From DATFRX01 sp035630615 (lineage in GTDB: Bacteria; Actinomycetota; Actinomycetes; Propionibacteriales; Nocardioidaceae), in assembly GCA_035630615.1 (NCBI GenBank), contig DASQKI010000120.1, positions 1 through 11,511 of the forward strand: a stretch of 11,511 nt of DNA, given 5' to 3'. Under the pieces are notes generated by a model that was not told the DNA's origin, made no database searches, and was given only the letters and a program-made list of their open reading frames with translations. The translations under genes and the position numbers were made by a program. This document shows, one piece after another, positions 1-5,928 of the stretch (positions are counted from its first letter, which is position 1; each line of letters starts with the position of its first letter).

Positions 1-1330
1 GAAGATGCGTGAACCGGTGTCGGTGTTGATGGGCTCGGACGGGCGCGCCGTGCCAGGGCGGCGGCCGGAACCCATCGCGTGGCAGGACCCGGACGTCCGC
101 TGGAAGCCGCGCACGATCGCGCTCACGTTCGCCAAGGAGGCCGAGGCCGGGTTGCGCGCCGACGCCGATGACGTGTACGGCGACACCGACCTGCCGGTCA
201 CGACCCGTGATTGGGCTGCGCGCGACCACCAACCCGAGCGGCTCGACCGGCTCGTCGTGGAGGCGCTCGCGCGCGCCGAAGCGCATCGGGCGATCACCGA
301 CGAGCACGCCCTCGCCCTGTTCCAGGCCGAGGGTTCAGCGCTCGACGCCCTCTGCAGGGTGGCCGACGATCTTCGGGCGGATGCGGTGGGTGACGAGGTC
401 ACCTACGTGGTGAACCGCAACATCAACTTCACCAACGTCTGTTACGTCGGATGCCGGTTCTGTGCCTTCGCTCAGCGGCGAACCGACGCCGACGCCTACA
501 GCCTGTCCGTCGAACAGGTCGGAGATCGGGCCGTCGAGGCCTGGGAGGCTGGCGCGACCGAGGTCTGCATGCAGGGCGGCATCGACCCGCAACTGCCGGC
601 CGAGGCGTACTTCGACCTGGCCCGCGAAGTCAAGGCCAGGGTGCCCGACATGCACGTCCACGCGTTCTCGCCGATGGAGGTCGTCAACGGCGCCAGCCGA
701 ACCGGCTTGTCGATCCGCGACTGGCTGATCACCGCCAAGGAGTCCGGTCTCGACACGATTCCGGGGACGGCCGCCGAGATCCTCGACGACGACGTGCGTT
801 GGGTGCTCACCAAGGGCAAACTGCCGGCGTCGGCCTGGATCGAGGTCGTCACGACCGCGCATGACATCGGGCTGCGATCGAGCTCGACGATGATGTACGG
901 CCACGTCGACCATCCCGCGCACTGGGTGGCCCATCTGAAGCTCCTCGCGCGGCTGCAGGAGCAGACCGGTGGCTTCACCGAATTCGTCGCACTGCCGTTC
1001 GTCCACCACAATGCGCCGATCTACCTCGCCGGCGTCGCGCGACCAGGCCCGACCCTGCGGGACAACCGAGCCGTCCACGCGATGGCCCGCCTGCTGCTCC
1101 ACGGGCGGATCGACAACATCCAGACCAGTTGGGTGAAGCTCGGCGTCGAAGGCACCCAGGCGATGCTCCAGGGCGGCGCCAACGATCTCGGCGGAACCCT
1201 GATGGAGGAGACGATCTCGCGGATGGCCGGGTCCGAGCACGGTTCGGCCCGGACCATGCAGGAGCTCGAAGCGATCGCGACGGAGATCGGTCGGCCGGCC
1301 CGGCAGCGGACGACCACCTACGGCGCTTAG
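1..1330 (+). CDS. fbiC: FO synthase FbiC, C-terminal CofH half (5' end outside window)
   Basis: Radical-SAM 5-amino-6-(D-ribitylamino)uracil-tyrosine transferase domain of FO synthase, which makes the deazaflavin chromophore of coenzyme F420 together with the CofG domain. Counting from the first ATG in the window (position 5), the CX3CX2C iron-sulfur motif is C146, C150, C153 (CYVGCRFC), followed by CofH-type blocks such as MQGGIDP, HAFSPMEV, SGLDTIPGTAAE and ALPFVHHNAP. The ~120 residues before the barrel contain AWQDPDV and DDVYGD, which resemble the linker between the CofG and CofH halves of fused actinobacterial FbiC. The frame is also open to the left edge. I therefore read this as the second half of a fused fbiC whose CofG half lies upstream, not as a separate cofH starting at position 5. 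It ends in TAG 39 bp before the convergent gntR gene. Confidence 0.93.
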   Translation, partial: KMREPVSVLMGSDGRAVPGRRPEPIAWQDPDVRWKPRTIALTFAKEAEAGLRADADDVYGDTDLPVTTRDWAARDHQPERLDRLVVEALARAEAHRAITDEHALALFQAEGSALDALCRVADDLRADAVGDEVTYVVNRNINFTNVCYVGCRFCAFAQRRTDADAYSLSVEQVGDRAVEAWEAGATEVCMQGGIDPQLPAEAYFDLAREVKARVPDMHVHAFSPMEVVNGASRTGLSIRDWLITAKESGLDTIPGTAAEILDDDVRWVLTKGKLPASAWIEVVTTAHDIGLRSSSTMMYGHVDHPAHWVAHLKLLARLQEQTGGFTEFVALPFVHHNAPIYLAGVARPGPTLRDNRAVHAMARLLLHGRIDNIQTSWVKLGVEGTQAMLQGGANDLGGTLMEETISRMAGSEHGSARTMQELEAIATEIGRPARQRTTTYGA

Positions 1331-1344
1331 GCATACGTGTGCCT
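1329..1344. other. 16-bp near-palindrome after fbiC
   Basis: AGGCATACGTGTGCCT is self-complementary apart from one T/G pair and overlaps the fbiC stop codon, in the 39-bp gap between convergent fbiC and gntR. As RNA it would give only a 5-bp stem with a 6-base loop and no U-run. It is a weak candidate for a bidirectional terminator or a protein site. Confidence 0.25.
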
Positions 1345-1369
1345 GGGCGGTTTGACGAGGTGCCGGCGC

Positions 1370-2119
1370 TCAGGTGAACGAGCGATCCCAGGGAATGATC
1401 TCGTCGAGCAGCGCCGGGAACTTCCGCTCCACGTAGCGCTCGTAGGCGTCGATGTGCCCGCGCATCCGGGCCTGCGCCGCCTCCGGGTCGCGCGCCTTGA
1501 GCGCCTCGAAGATCTCGACGTGGGCCTTGAGAATCGCCTTGCGGCGATGCGTCGGATAATCGACGCCGACCACGGTGCCGTCCATGATGCCGAGCAACGA
1601 GTCGACGATGTAGCCGAACAGCGTGTTGCCCGACGACCAAGCGATGATGTCGTGGAAACGCTTGTTGGCGTCGAGGAACGTGTGCTGGTCGTCGAGTTGC
1701 TCCTGCATCTGCTCGATCGTGCGCTGCAGGTCGTCGAGCGAGTCGTCGCTCATCCGGGTGGCTGCGAGGCTGCTGATCATCGGCTCGAGCGCCGATCGGA
1801 CCTCGACGATCGTCCGGAACGGCGACTCCTTCAGCTGCATGAGCAAGACGACGGTGCTCGCCAGGTGAGTAGCGTCCGGATCTTGCAGGACGGGCCCGCC
1901 CCGGGGGCCCGGTTTCAGGGTGATGACGCCTTGAAACTCGAGCAGGCGCAGCGCTTCGCGGAGCGTCCCTCGCCCGATCTGGTAGGTCTCGAGCATCGAG
2001 CGTTCGGGCATCAGCAGGTCGCCCGGTTTGAGGCCGTCGCGAATCGCGTCGCGAACGATCCGTTGGGCGACGAGAAGTGCCGCCTTCGGCGGGCGCTGTG
2101 CTGCGTTGGACCGCGCCAT
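1370..2119 (-). CDS. GntR-family regulator, FadR/FCD subfamily
   Basis: 249-residue DNA-binding regulator. Residues ~12-80 form the GntR winged helix-turn-helix (LLMPERSMLETYQIGRGTLR, then the wing around LKPGPRGG). Residues ~100-230 form an all-helical FCD ligand domain. H156 (in RFHDII), H200 and H222 fit the histidines that bind metal in this family; the 22-residue spacing of the last two is typical. The start is set at ATG 2119 (MARSNAAQ), close before the helix-turn-helix, with purine-rich sequence upstream; the open frame runs further but reads as non-coding. Family members usually repress acid or acyl-CoA catabolism genes and themselves. A matching palindrome lies ~30 bp upstream, and a hydratase remnant on the same strand hints at a former fatty- or carboxylic-acid operon. 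The ligand is unknown. Confidence 0.9.
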   Translation of the reverse strand: MARSNAAQRPPKAALLVAQRIVRDAIRDGLKPGDLLMPERSMLETYQIGRGTLREALRLLEFQGVITLKPGPRGGPVLQDPDATHLASTVVLLMQLKESPFRTIVEVRSALEPMISSLAATRMSDDSLDDLQRTIEQMQEQLDDQHTFLDANKRFHDIIAWSSGNTLFGYIVDSLLGIMDGTVVGVDYPTHRRKAILKAHVEIFEALKARDPEAAQARMRGHIDAYERYVERKFPALLDEIIPWDRSFT

Positions 2120-2148
2120 CACCCGACCACCACCCCTGCGGTAGTTAC

Positions 2149-2159
2149 CGGTCGGACCA
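2149..2159. promoter_or_regulatory. FadR-type GntR operator candidate (GGTCGGACC)
   Basis: The 9-bp palindrome GGTC-G-GACC (2150-2158) sits 30 bp upstream of the gntR start. It matches five of the six fixed positions of the FadR-subfamily consensus TNGTNNNACNA, and its core is that of the E. coli FadR site TGGTCNNACCA. Its position next to a FadR/FCD gene suggests autoregulation. Confidence 0.5.
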
Positions 2160-2195
2160 TATCGAACCCCAACGTCGAGGCGGGTACCGCCCGCC

Positions 2196-2300
2196 CTAGC
2201 GGCCCTTCCATCGAGGCGCCCGCTTCTTCTTGAACGCGAGCGCTCCTTCGCAGGCGTCCTCCGACGAGCGGACGGGTTCGCCCTCCCACCGCAATTGATG
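2196..2300 (-). pseudogene. Enoyl-CoA hydratase C-terminal remnant
   Basis: The last 35 codons, ending in TAG, read HQLRWEGEPVRSSEDACEGA followed by LAFKKKRAPRWKGR. The pattern S-E-D-A-x-E-G-x-x-A-F-x-x-K-R-x-P-x-W-x-G-R at the very C-terminus is the standard ending of actinobacterial crotonase-family enoyl-CoA hydratases. The ~220 residues that should precede it, including the oxyanion-hole and CoA-binding parts, are missing: upstream on this strand lies the start of the divergent aminotransferase gene. The remnant is on the same strand as, and directly upstream of, the FadR-like regulator. That suggests an original hydratase-gntR pair cut by a deletion or rearrangement with its junction near 2295-2320. 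Confidence 0.72.
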
Positions 2301-2339
2301 ATCATGGTTAGCATACACGTGGCTCGCTCGACCTCCGCC

Positions 2340-2345
2340 TATTGT
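2340..2345 (+). promoter_or_regulatory. Possible -10 box for leaderless aminotransferase mRNA
   Basis: TATTGT ends 7 bp before the GTG start at 2353, and no Shine-Dalgarno sequence lies between. This spacing would place the transcription start at or next to the start codon, as in many actinobacterial leaderless genes. No convincing -35 box is seen. Confidence 0.35.
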
Positions 2346-2352
2346 TAGCCCG

Positions 2353-3570
2353 GTGAGCGCCGACACGACTGAATCCACAGGGTCCTTCGACGACGTCGCG
2401 TTTCGGGCCGGCTTCCCGTCGCTCGAGTCCGGCATCGCGCACTTCGACGGCCCGGGCGGCACGCAGACGCCACGTGTGGTTGGCGAGGCGGTGTCGCGCA
2501 CGCTCATCGGCCCGCTCTCCAACCGCTTCGCGGGTGCCCGGTCGGAGCAAAACGCCGAGGACGCCGTGGCGGGCTTCCGGGCGGCGTTCGCCGATCTGCT
2601 CGGAGCGGACCCGCGCGGCGTCGTCTACGGCCGCAGTGCCACCCAGCTGACCTACGACCTGTCCCGTGCGATCGCGAAGACCTGGCGTCCCGGCGACGAG
2701 GTCGTGGTGAGCCGACTCGACCACGACGCGAATGTCAGTCCCTGGCTGCAAGCCGCGGCCGCTGTCGGCATCGAGGTCCGTTGGATCGACTTCGACCCGG
2801 AGACCGCCGAGCTCGACGAGCCGGACGGTGTGATCACCGACCGGACTCGGCTCGTCGCCGTCACGGCCGCGTCCAACCTCCTCGGCACCATGCCGCCGCT
2901 GCGACGCATCGCCGATGCCGCGCACGCGGTCGGTGCGCTCGTCTACGTCGACGGGGTTCACTACACCGCCCATCACCTGCCGGACGTGGTCGCGCTCGGA
3001 GCCGACCTGTTCGTCTGCTCGCCGTACAAGTTCTTCGGACCGCACTGCGCCGCCTTGGCGGCTTCTCCCGACCTCCTGGAGTCGCTGCAACCCGACAAGC
3101 TCGCCCCGTCGACCGAAAGCGTCCCTGAGCGATTCGAGCTCGGCACGTTGCCCTACGAGATCATGTCCGGCGCGACCGCGGCAGTCGACTTCATCGCCGC
3201 GGCGGTGCCAGGCGAGGGCCCGCGGCGGGAGCGGCTGGCGCGGGCGTACGACGCTTTCGACGAGCACGAGCAGCGGCTGCTGGAGGTCGCCGAGAAGGGT
3301 CTGGTCGACCTCGGCGTGACCGTGCACTCCCGGGCTCGGATTCGAACCCCGACACTGCTCGCCACCTTTGCCGGTCGGCGCACGATCGATGCCTATCGGT
3401 TCCTGCTGACCAGGGACGTGCTGGCCCCGGCCAGCTTCTTCTACGCCCATCAGGCCCAGCTCCGTCTTGCGCTCGACGACCCCGACGCGCTGCGAGTCGG
3501 CATGGCTCCATACTGCACCGACGATGACGTCGCACGGCTTCTGGACGGCCTCGGCGAGTTCCTCGCGTGA
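2353..3570 (+). CDS. Class V aminotransferase / cysteine desulfurase-like PLP enzyme
   Basis: 405-residue fold-type I PLP enzyme, similar in length and motifs to the 'cysteine desulfurase-like' class V group (TIGR01976 type). The Schiff-base lysine is K226 in SPYKFFGPH. D200 in VYVDGVHYTAHH contacts the pyridine nitrogen, and H124 in SRLDHDANV is the likely ring-stacking histidine. NRFAGARSEQ near the N-terminus and the YGRSATQL block are typical of the group. The active-site cysteine loop of true cysteine desulfurases is not visible; the corresponding C-terminal stretch reads APASFFYAHQ (around S361). Desulfurase activity is therefore doubtful, and an aminotransferase or lyase role on an unknown substrate is as likely. 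The GTG start at 2353 has no Shine-Dalgarno but a -10-like box 7 bp upstream. A small gene follows closely. Confidence 0.87.
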   Translation: MSADTTESTGSFDDVAFRAGFPSLESGIAHFDGPGGTQTPRVVGEAVSRTLIGPLSNRFAGARSEQNAEDAVAGFRAAFADLLGADPRGVVYGRSATQLTYDLSRAIAKTWRPGDEVVVSRLDHDANVSPWLQAAAAVGIEVRWIDFDPETAELDEPDGVITDRTRLVAVTAASNLLGTMPPLRRIADAAHAVGALVYVDGVHYTAHHLPDVVALGADLFVCSPYKFFGPHCAALAASPDLLESLQPDKLAPSTESVPERFELGTLPYEIMSGATAAVDFIAAAVPGEGPRRERLARAYDAFDEHEQRLLEVAEKGLVDLGVTVHSRARIRTPTLLATFAGRRTIDAYRFLLTRDVLAPASFFYAHQAQLRLALDDPDALRVGMAPYCTDDDVARLLDGLGEFLA

Positions 3571-3623
3571 CGCCGCCCACGCTACGGACGCATGTCACGC
3601 GGCGAAGTGGGTACCGCGACGAT

Positions 3624-3884
3624 GTGTCTAGTTTTGAGCGGACGATTAGATATCGCGTCCCTGACTATCAGGATCCGGCGGCCGTGGTCGGCGCCCTTTC
3701 ACGGGCCGACATCCGGGCCATTCTCGAACGAGTCGAGGATGACACCTACGCGTGCATCGAGTGTCCCGATGGGCAGGACGGCGACCGGGAGCGCATTCGC
3801 ATGGTGGTGGCATTGGACGCCGAAGCGACCGTCTCGGACGGCTCGCACCTCGAGCGAACCGTCGTGTTCGACGACGAGACCTGA
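3624..3884 (+). CDS. Small acidic protein of unknown function
   Basis: About 86 residues from GTG 3624 (SSFERTIRYRVPDYQDP...). The same frame opens at GTG 3567, which overlaps the aminotransferase TGA as GTGA and would allow translational coupling. I prefer 3624 because the 19 preceding residues look non-coding and the DNA turns AT-richer there, as is common at start regions; no strong Shine-Dalgarno supports either start. The composition is acidic. Features are TIRYRVPDY, AVVGALSRADIRAILERV, a short CIEC motif (possible metal or redox pair), and an ending rich in D and E. No signal peptide or membrane segment is seen, and I do not recognise a family. Co-orientation and ~50 bp spacing suggest co-transcription with the aminotransferase. 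Confidence 0.55.
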   Translation: MSSFERTIRYRVPDYQDPAAVVGALSRADIRAILERVEDDTYACIECPDGQDGDRERIRMVVALDAEATVSDGSHLERTVVFDDET

Positions 3885-3927
3885 TGCGTCTGCGCACAGT
3901 CTGCCCGGCGAAGCGGATGCAAAGGCC

Positions 3928-3965
3928 CCCACCTCAACATCGCCGCCGGCGGGCGGTCAGGTGGG
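3928..3965. terminator. Stem-loop between convergent genes
   Basis: CCCACCT (3928-3934) and AGGTGGG (3959-3965) are perfect inverted arms. Between them CGCCGCCGGCGGGCGG can form an inner GC stem. The hairpin overlaps the last codon of the ANTAR gene and follows the small acidic gene, so it could end both transcripts. There is no strong U-run. Confidence 0.5.
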
Positions 3966-4715
3966 CTCGGGAACCAGGTCTGGCTCGTTGTTGCCCGTCC
4001 CATCGCGAACCGGCGGGTCGGCCGGGGGGAGTTCGCGGGTGTTGACCAGATACTCGGCGACCTGGCGGAGCTTGAGGTTGTGGTCTTGGGAGTAGCGCCG
4101 GAGCACCTCGAATGCCCGCGGCGCGTCCAATCCGTGGCGCTCCATGAGGATGCCTTGGGCCTGCCCGATCAGCTTGCGGCCGTCGAGGGCGACGTTCAGC
4201 TCGGCGATCTCCAATGAGGTCGACAACGCCCATGCGGCGTGACGGGCGAAGATGTTCGCGAACGCCACATCGTCGGCGTCAAACGTCCTCGGCTGGCGCC
4301 AGTAGAGGTTGATCGATCCCGCGGGCCGGCCGCCGCGGCTGGTGATCTCGACCGCGAGCAGGCTCGCCATGCCCAGATCCGCGACCTTGGCTGACCAGCG
4401 TCGCCATCGTGTGTCTGAGCGAAGGTCGGTCACGAGCAGCGCATCGCCGAGCCAAGACTTGTCTCGACAGATACCTTCGTTGAGCTCGGCTTGCAGGGCA
4501 TCGATTCGCTCGACCAGGGGGTCGGTAGCTGTGATCGTTTCCAGCCGACCGCCGCGTCGGGTCAACGTGATGCTGCCATGGTCCGCGTCGAGTTGTTGGA
4601 CGGCGAAGCCGAGTACCTGCTCGGCGGTCTCGGTGGGTGTCGGGGCGGACTGCAGCGACTGTGCAAGCTCGGCAAATTCACGGAGGTTTAGCTCGGGAGC
4701 CACCGCGGGCCTCAT
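3957..4715 (-). CDS. GAF-ANTAR regulator (RNA-binding antiterminator type)
   Basis: 252-residue two-domain regulator. Residues ~28-165 form a GAF sensor domain (ELNEGICRDKSWLGDALLV, MASLLAVEI, GSINLYW). Residues ~172-228 form an ANTAR domain with LDGRKLIGQAQGILMERHGL and AFEVLRRYSQ, the family's three-helix signature. ANTAR domains bind paired RNA hairpins to prevent termination, and the GAF-ANTAR arrangement is common in Actinomycetota. The signal and target RNAs are unknown. The tail after residue 229 is proline- and acid-rich and probably disordered. The ATG at 4715 lacks a strong Shine-Dalgarno (GGCGAG nearby). A short upstream frame ends in an ATGA overlap with this start, and the start region is partly duplicated 56 bp upstream. 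No partner kinase or target gene is evident nearby. Confidence 0.9.
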   Translation of the reverse strand: MRPAVAPELNLREFAELAQSLQSAPTPTETAEQVLGFAVQQLDADHGSITLTRRGGRLETITATDPLVERIDALQAELNEGICRDKSWLGDALLVTDLRSDTRWRRWSAKVADLGMASLLAVEITSRGGRPAGSINLYWRQPRTFDADDVAFANIFARHAAWALSTSLEIAELNVALDGRKLIGQAQGILMERHGLDAPRAFEVLRRYSQDHNLKLRQVAEYLVNTRELPPADPPVRDGTGNNEPDLVPEPT

Positions 4716-4788
4716 TTCTCGCCGCGAGGCTTCCCGGCAGCGACCAGGTCTGGGACCACCGCAGGCCTCACTGTTGCTGCGAAGCTCA
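4700..4788. repeat. Imperfect direct repeat covering the ANTAR gene start
   Basis: Two copies of a ~32-bp unit lie 56 bp apart, at about 4700-4731 and 4756-4786. They share CCACCGC-GGCCTCA with one mismatch, then diverge with one indel and meet again at GC-GCGA-GCT. The first copy holds the initiator codon region of the ANTAR gene. The second holds an equivalent region with GTG in place of ATG, also followed by R-P-A-V codons. Confidence 0.55.
4712..4771 (-). other. Possible 19-codon upstream reading frame of the ANTAR gene
   Basis: From GTG 4771 the minus strand reads MRPAVV... to ...RGEK and stops at a TGA that overlaps the ANTAR ATG as ATGA. Its first codons repeat the N-terminus of the main protein (MRPAVAP). 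No clear Shine-Dalgarno precedes it. It may be a leader peptide for translational coupling, or simply a by-product of the tandem duplication. Confidence 0.3.
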
Positions 4789-4924
4789 CTGCTGAACCGC
4801 GCCGACCTAAGAATAGCGTCCGTGTGACACCGCGCGAGAGGTGGCGTTGTGTTTCTGGAGTCTGGTGTTTCCGCTGTTCAGCGCCGTGTGGTGGGTGGAT
4901 CTGGTGGCGTTGCGAGATGAATAG

Positions 4925-4952
4925 GTGACAATGGCGAGTAATTAAGTACGGT
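4925..4952 (+). promoter_or_regulatory. Possible leaderless promoter of the sulfatase locus
   Basis: GTGACA (4925-4930), a 16-bp spacer and TACGGT (4947-4952) are followed by 7 bp and then the ATG at 4960. The sequence around it (TAATTAAG) is much richer in AT than the surroundings. The rest of the 244-bp gap 4716-4959 shows only the direct repeat described above. Confidence 0.4.
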
Positions 4953-4959
4953 TAGTGTC

Positions 4960-5560
4960 ATGGAGAGCTGCGCGACCCTCGATCGAGCGTCCCCGGACCG
5001 GCGGGCCGACCGCGCCCGACGAGTCGCTGACGTCTTGCGCGGGGAGGTGCAGGCCGGCCACTTCGCTGGGCGGATGCTTCCCGCCGAGGCGCGCGACTGG
5101 CTCAGGACTATGGCGTCTCCCGCAACGCCGTCCGGGCGGCTCTCGACCTCCTTCGTCGGGAGGGCCTGGTGGAGCGGATCCCCGGCACCGGCACCCGAGC
5201 CGGGACGGCCGCGCTGCCGCACGGGATCGACCACCTGCTGGGCCTGGGGGAGACCTTCGCCGAATGTGGCGTGGTGCGCAATGAGGTGCTGCTCAGCGCC
5301 CCGGTGCCGGCTCCGGCTCCGGTGGCCGCCCGGTTCGGCATCGCGCGAGGGAGCCGACTGATCTGCCTCGAGCGCCGGCGATTGGTCGATGACCGCCCCT
5401 TGTCGATTGACCTCACGTTCGTGGTGCCGGACCTGGGGGAGCGGCTCCTCGATTGTGATCTCGTCGGCCAGGACGTCTTCGTGCTGCTCGAGCAGATCGC
5501 CGGCCAGCCGCTCGGCGTCGCTGAGCTCGGCATCGAGGCGGTCGCCGCTCGGACGTGGCA
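4960..5560 (+). pseudogene. HutC-type gntR regulator, frameshifted and truncated
   Basis: The N-terminus (MESCATLDRASPDRRADRAR then VADVLRGEVQAGHF, LPAEA) begins a GntR winged helix. The helix-turn-helix continues in another frame: removing two bases (or adding one) in the GCGCGCG run at ~5090-5097 gives LPAEARLAQDYGVSRNAVRA, then LDLLRREGLVERIPGTGTR, a textbook GntR domain. A UTRA effector domain follows (AARFGIARGSRLICLERRRL, DDRPLSIDLTFVVPDL, DVFVLLEQIAG). It is lost after about GIEAVAAR, before its final strands, at ~5550-5565, where sulfatase sequence begins in a different frame. The frameshift alone could be a sequencing error in the GC run, but the missing UTRA end means the regulator is broken anyway. 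It probably once controlled the sulfatase-FGE genes. Confidence 0.82.
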
Positions 5561-5928
5561 CCGCGGGCTTCTTCGATGGCGACTTCTTCACCGGCAAGAC
5601 GGATACGTCCAACCGCGAGAGCTGCATCGTGTGGCTCAACGACGAGCTGCACGCGGTGAAGTGGGGACAGTTCACGATCAACTTCAAGCGCCAGCAACAC
5701 TTCCACGACCCCGAGCTGCCGTTGGGCTTCGCGCGGATTACCAACCTGTTCGAGGACCCGAAGGAGCGCGAGGCGGTCAATCAGCGCTACGTGCGCTGGT
5801 GGGTGATGCAACACGCTCAGCGCATCATTCGCGAGTTCGAGCAGAGCAAGGACCAGGAGGCTGTCATCCCGCCAGGGTCACCGCTCGACTTCGTACCCCG
5901 GAAGCCGGAGCAGGCTCAGCAGAGATGA
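5557..5928 (+). pseudogene. Arylsulfatase C-terminal fragment
   Basis: From about RGTAGFFDGDFFTGK the frame encodes ~120 residues matching the C-terminal subdomain of type I arylsulfatases: FFTGKTDTSNRES, then WLNDELHAVKWGQFTINF, FHDPELPLGFARITNLFEDP, KEREAVN, YVRWWVMQHA and a final IPPGSPLDFVP. The catalytic N-terminal domain, with the CxPSR formylglycine site and metal ligands, is absent; this is roughly the last quarter of a full-length enzyme. No start or ribosome site precedes it, since the upstream DNA is the truncated gntR. It stops at TGA 5926-5928, overlapping the FGE ATG as ATGA, the expected sulfatase-FGE operon junction. Confidence 0.85.

Noticed and set aside
335..1240. Long minus-strand open frame opposite fbiC
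   Set aside because: It lies antisense to strongly conserved CofH sequence, and its protein has no recognisable motif. Long antisense frames are common in high-GC DNA.
5..1330. Stand-alone cofH gene starting at ATG 5
   Set aside because: The region before the radical-SAM barrel resembles the FbiC inter-domain linker, and the frame is open to the window edge, so a fused FbiC is more likely.
4878..5780. 300-codon minus-strand open frame across the gntR/sulfatase remnant
   Set aside because: It has arginine- and serine-rich nonsense composition, while the plus strand carries clear GntR, UTRA and sulfatase motifs.
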